In this document: piece by piece, positions 56,054-60,000 of the stretch
Layout: each line of letters starts with the position of its first letter
How positions within the stretch are numbered: position 1 is the stretch's first letter
Assembly (NCBI RefSeq): GCF_026151205.1
Contig: NC_087078.1
Coordinates: 3,553,675-3,613,674, forward strand
DNA from: Bolinopsis microptera
Lineage: Eukaryota > Ctenophora > Tentaculata > Lobata > Bolinopsidae
Length of the DNA: 60,000 bases
Direction: 5' to 3'
Position numbers and translations under genes: made by a program
The notes under the pieces: model-generated
The model's database searches: none
Seen by the model: only the letters and a program-made list of their open reading frames with translations
What the model was told of the DNA's origin: nothing

Positions 56054-59000
56054 CTAAACAATGATAATCTCCGCTGTCTTCAGTAAACCCTTGTCATCAG
56101 CAAGTGTTATCAGGAGCGCCCTGATCCCTTCCCATGTTTCCTTGCCGATCAGTGGTATCTCTGATGGTGGCGTGAGAAAACCGTGATCTCTAAGGATGAA
56201 GTTTAGATCAGTTTACGGATACCAAATTAAATGAATATTAAAACGCAAGCCAGCAGAAGCAAATCGCTTCCTTCGAGCTTGTTCATAAAGTTCAACACTG
56301 TTTTATAAATAAGACACCTGATTTTAACATGAAGTGTCGCTAAGAACAAACCCTTTATCTGGAAGTTCGACAGTGTAAGCGAGGGGGACATCTTCTGCTC
56401 CTCGGACCCAGTCTACACTGATACTGCTTGCTGGATCTGATTGAAGAATAAAATGTTAAACACGTCTGAAACACGTGCTACTTTATCGAATCTCTGGTTC
56501 TTAATTTTTTTTCATTTGAAAATTTGGGCGTATGTTTTTAAATATTCATAACCTTTATGGTAGTGAGATTATAAAGGATGAGGAAGTTTCGGCTTTGCAA
56601 TACTTACAGATTGTCGTGTAGACAGGACCATATCTATATTCAGTACCCCGTGACTTCTTAATAGCTTTGACAGCAATCTTGCTGTATTTAAGCTGAAATA
56701 AATAGAGTTACGTTATTATAAGGTTGAACTACAGCTTATATACGACAGATTTTTTTCTTCAGCTTCAAATTTAAGTTTGAGTAGTTTTGAATTTTGGTTT
56801 TTGTATGTAAAATAAACTATAAAGTTTATAAAGTTTATAAAATACAATTTCTACTGGATTCATAATCTAACATAAGAAAAGGTGTTTCAGTGGGCATTGG
56901 GCAATGAAAAAACTGCCTGGCTGAGAAAGTAACTTTCTGGTCATTTGCTCCTTTGAAAGAATTACCCATTGAAACAATGTACCTTTGTGCACACCGTCTA
57001 ATTAAAAGTGATGTAGGGAAATTTCTCACAAGCCATTGATTTGTTTATTACACAGTAACTGTTGTTAGTTAGACCCGCGTTTAGCCAAATGGTCAATATT
57101 TGATCAGATCGTAGTATTGCCGTAGTGGTGTGAAATTATGCCATCTATGTTGGACATTGTTTGAAATGAATAAAACGATGGCAATACCGATATCTAATGG
57201 CATAATCATAGGTCAGACATAACCATGTAATTTGACTTTTGAATCGTTTAATCCGTTTAATCCGTTTAATCCGCGTATACGCGACGCATTACTAAAAATT
57301 TATCGAAGAGAAGTTTAAACTTCAATATCCTTACCATCTCCACCTCATTGCTGGGCGTATCCGTGCTGTAACCATATGGAGTCATCCACAACTGACCGTA
57401 AGCGTGGAAATTAATGTAGAGTAGGATTTTTGATTTATATGCTTCTACCCACTTCTGTACGGCTTTGGTTTCTAACTCGCTAAACGCTGCGGGACCTCGG
57501 TAATCTATTTGACAGGGACGTCCACTAGTTCCTAGACCTATAAATAAAGTAATGTTATTAAGTTATTAGAGTGTACCTCAACGAAGAAGTGACTAAAATA
57601 TCATCAATGAATCGTATCGCATTCTTTCAATTCAAATCGAATATCATTTATGAAAGAGGTATAGTATAACACATGTATAAGACATTATTTTTCGGACAGA
57701 GTCATATGACCCCAAGGCCCAATCTTTGAACCTCCCGACCCCAACACTTACCTCCCCACTTGTAGTCCCAGTTCCTGTTAAGATCTACCCCCAACACTTA
57801 CCTCCCCACTTGTAGTCCCAGTTCCTGTTAAGATCTACCCCCAACACTTACCTCCCCACTTGTAGTCCCAGTTCCTTTTCACATCTACCCCCAACACTTA
57901 CCTCCCCATTTGTAGTCCCAGTTCCTGTTAAGATCTACCCCTCTACACTTACCTCCCCACTTGTAGTCCCAGTTCCTGTTCACATCTACCCCCAACACTT
58001 ACCTCCCCACTTGTAGTCCCAGTTCCTGTTAAGATCTACCCCCAACACTTACCTCCCCACTTGTAGTCCCAGTTTCTGTTAAGATCTACCCCAAAAGTCA
58101 CAACACTTACCTCCCCACTTGTAGTCCCAGTTCCTGTTCACATCTACCCCCAACACTTACCTCCCCACTTGTAGTCCCAGTTCCTGTTCACATCTACCCC
58201 CAACACTTACCTCCCCACTTGTAGTCCCAGTTCCTGTTCACATCTACCCCCAACACTTACCTCCCCACTTGTAGTCCCAGTTCCTGTTCACATCTACCCC
58301 CAACACTTACCTCCCCACTTGTAGTCCCAGTTCCTGTTCACATCTACCCCCAACACTTACCTCCCCACTTGTAGTCCCAGTTCCTGTTCACATCTACCCC
58401 CAACACTTACCTCCCCACTTGTAGTCCCAGTTCCTGTTCACATCTACCCCCAACACTTACCTCCCCACTTGTAGTCCCAGTTCCTGTTCACATCTACCCC
58501 CAACACTTACCTCCCCACTTGTAGTCCCAGTTCCTGTTCACATCTACCCCCAACACTTACCTCCCCACTTGTAGTCCCAGTTCCTGTTCACATCTACCCC
58601 CAACACTTACCTCCCCACTTGTAGTCCCAGTTCCTGTTCACATCTACCCCCAACACTTACCTCCCCACTTGTAGTCCCAGTTCCTGTTCACATCTACCCC
58701 CAACACTTACCTCCCCACTTGTAGTCCCAGTTCCTGTTCACATCTACCCCCAACACTTACCTCCCCACTTGTAGTCCCAGTTCCTGTTAAGATCTACCCC
58801 TCTACACTTACCTCCCCACTTGTAGTCCCAGTTCCTGTTCACATCTACCCCCAACACTTACCTCCCCACTTGTAGTCCCAGTTCCTGTTAAGATCTACCC
58901 CTCTACACTTACCTCCCCACTTGTAGTCCCAGTTCCTGTTAAGATCTACCCCCAACACTTACCTCCCCACTTGTAGTCCCAGTTCCTGTTCACATCTACC

Positions 59001-59843
59001 CCCAACACTTACCTCCCCACTTGTAGTCCCAGTTCCTGTTAAGATCTACCCCTCTACACTTACCTCCCCACTTGTAGTCCAAGTTCCTGTTAAGATCTAC
59101 CCCCAACACTTACCTCCCCACTTGTAGTCCCAGTTCCTGTTCACATCTACCCCCAACACTTACCTCCCCACTTGTAGTCCCAGTTCCTGTTAAGATCTAC
59201 CCCTCTACACTTACCTCCCCACTTGTAGTCCCAGTTTCTGTTAAGATCTACCCCTCTACACTTACCTCCCCACTTGTAGTCCCAGTTCCTGTTAAGATCT
59301 ACCCCTCTACACTTACCTCCCCACTTGTAGTCCCAGTTCCTGTTCACATCTACCCCCAACACTGTTCACATCTACCCCCAACACTTACCTCCCCACTTGT
59401 AGTCCCAGTTCCTGTTCACATCTACCCCAACACTTACCTCCCCACTTGTAGTCCCAGTTCCTGTTAAGATCTACCCCTCTACACTTACCTCCCCACTTGT
59501 AGTCCCAGTTTCTGTTCAGATCTACCCCTCTACACGAGGATTTATCGTTATAGACTCTGTTCTTCCTCCACAGTCTATCTACCTGTGTGTACGCGTACCC
59601 TTAGGAGTGTGGACGTTAAAATATGGGTAGTTGATTAGAGTGAAGTGTACTGTACTTTAGTTTTAAAGCTAAACCTAACCTTTCTTACATTTTACTATTT
59701 TATAAACATAATACTAATCGGAATATCAACCAGTCACCGGTGTAGAAAGACTTACCATCTGGATTGAGAACGGGCATGAAAACGAACTCATAAGAGTCAA
59801 GGAATGCCTTGATGTAAAGGTCATCACTGGGGTTCCTGACGAC
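56054..59843 (-). CDS. M14 zinc carboxypeptidase (A/B type), C-terminal six exons
   Basis: Exons 59843-59756, 59599-59489, 57531-57335, 56692-56608, 56436-56352 and 56189-56054 join in phase to 233 residues ending in TAG; the 5' exons lie beyond the right edge. The enzyme removes C-terminal residues from peptides using one zinc. Catalytic landmarks by bovine CPA numbering: [11 protein letters not shown] before the WRK motif, Arg127 in LWRKNR, Asn144-Arg145 in [14 protein letters not shown], the zinc ligand His196 in [10 protein letters not shown], Tyr248 in TTIYPASS, and Glu270 in YTVELPD. The first zinc ligands (His69, Glu72) must be on the missing exons. The residue matching CPA 255 is Val (SISVDW), pointing to hydrophobic, A-type substrates. 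GFLTPPSEI is the usual C-terminal block. All introns are GT-AG. Whether a signal peptide or propeptide exists cannot be seen. Confidence 0.92.
57738..59530. repeat. 50/51-bp satellite made of a carboxypeptidase exon end plus its splice donor
   Basis: About 36 tandem units fill the intron after exon 59599-59489. On the minus strand each unit reads VD(L/V)[10 protein letters not shown], then the donor GTAAGTGT and a few intronic bases. Most units are 50 bp (tggggg spacer, variant tag ccccaacac); a minority are 51 bp (variant tag cctctacac), which keeps frame and adds KCRG. Leu and Val variants (gatctt versus gatgtg) are mixed along the array. The real exon end is the unit at the right border. 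Units are highly alike, so expansion or gene conversion is recent. Confidence 0.96.
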
Positions 59844-60000
59844 CTGTGAGATGATTTATCAAACAAAAGTATCTCATTTGGATCAGACAGAAAGGTATGT
59901 TCGGAATAAGAAGTATTACTATCAGTCTTAATAACGAAATAATCATTTAAACTGTCACCATTGACATACTTGAGAGGTTGAATCATTAAAATCTAGATAC

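Noticed and set aside
59147-59362. A separate small protein of four [13 protein letters not shown] repeats
   Set aside because: It is a run of 51-bp units of the intronic array, each containing a splice donor; there is no start context.

Overview
The window is nuclear DNA from an animal, most likely a marine or freshwater invertebrate. Four things point there: genes split by GT-AG introns, a eukaryotic tRNA-Lys with internal A and B boxes, a motile-cilium gene (CFAP96), and a metallocarboxypeptidase of the animal M14 type. The DNA is AT-rich and gene-poor and carries a very large number of minisatellites, foldback elements and small inverted-repeat transposons. No bacterial operon, CRISPR array or phage is visible. 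Every spliced gene recognised here lies on the minus strand; all exon models are hand-built from splice consensus and reading phase, without transcript data.

Layout. Positions 1-2,900 hold the 5' part of a LINE-like retrotransposon (minus strand): a 530-residue ORF joining an AlkB-type 2-oxoglutarate/Fe(II) oxygenase domain to an SGNH-type esterase domain, followed by an ORF opening with two C4HC3 PHD-like fingers that runs off the left edge. From 3 to 28 kb I find few coding exons: a possible terminal exon at 9.5 kb, a first coding exon with a Lys/Glu-rich heptad repeat at 18.8 kb and an EF-hand-like exon at 25.6 kb. The rest is minisatellites, a hAT-type MITE with a perfect 8-bp target duplication (7,214-7,620), a 2.7-kb foldback element whose arms are arrays of a 178-bp unit (21,321-24,022), and a small interspersed repeat family.

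From 28.7 to 39.5 kb an eight-exon gene reads to its stop codon (622 residues visible, 5' end not found). It looks like a disordered, probably nuclear protein that I cannot name. A tRNA-Lys(TTT) lies antisense in one of its introns. Between 33 and 49 kb come long minisatellites, a nearly perfect 1.37-kb palindrome and several TIR elements. From 50.2 to 53.2 kb are two exons of an acidic Ser-rich protein and the complete three-exon CFAP96 gene; RFX-type X-box motifs lie upstream of both. From 53.4 to 54.5 kb is a decayed LINE reverse transcriptase on the plus strand.

From 56.0 to 59.8 kb are the last six exons of an M14 carboxypeptidase. The intron after its GVDLNRNW exon contains about 36 tandem copies of that exon's own 3' end together with its GTAAGTG splice donor. 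A smaller duplication of an exon end plus donor lies at 18.6 kb, and a tandem repeat abuts a splice acceptor at 39.55 kb. Expansion of minisatellites from or into splice sites is the most unusual theme in the window, together with the AlkB-esterase retrotransposon ORF.
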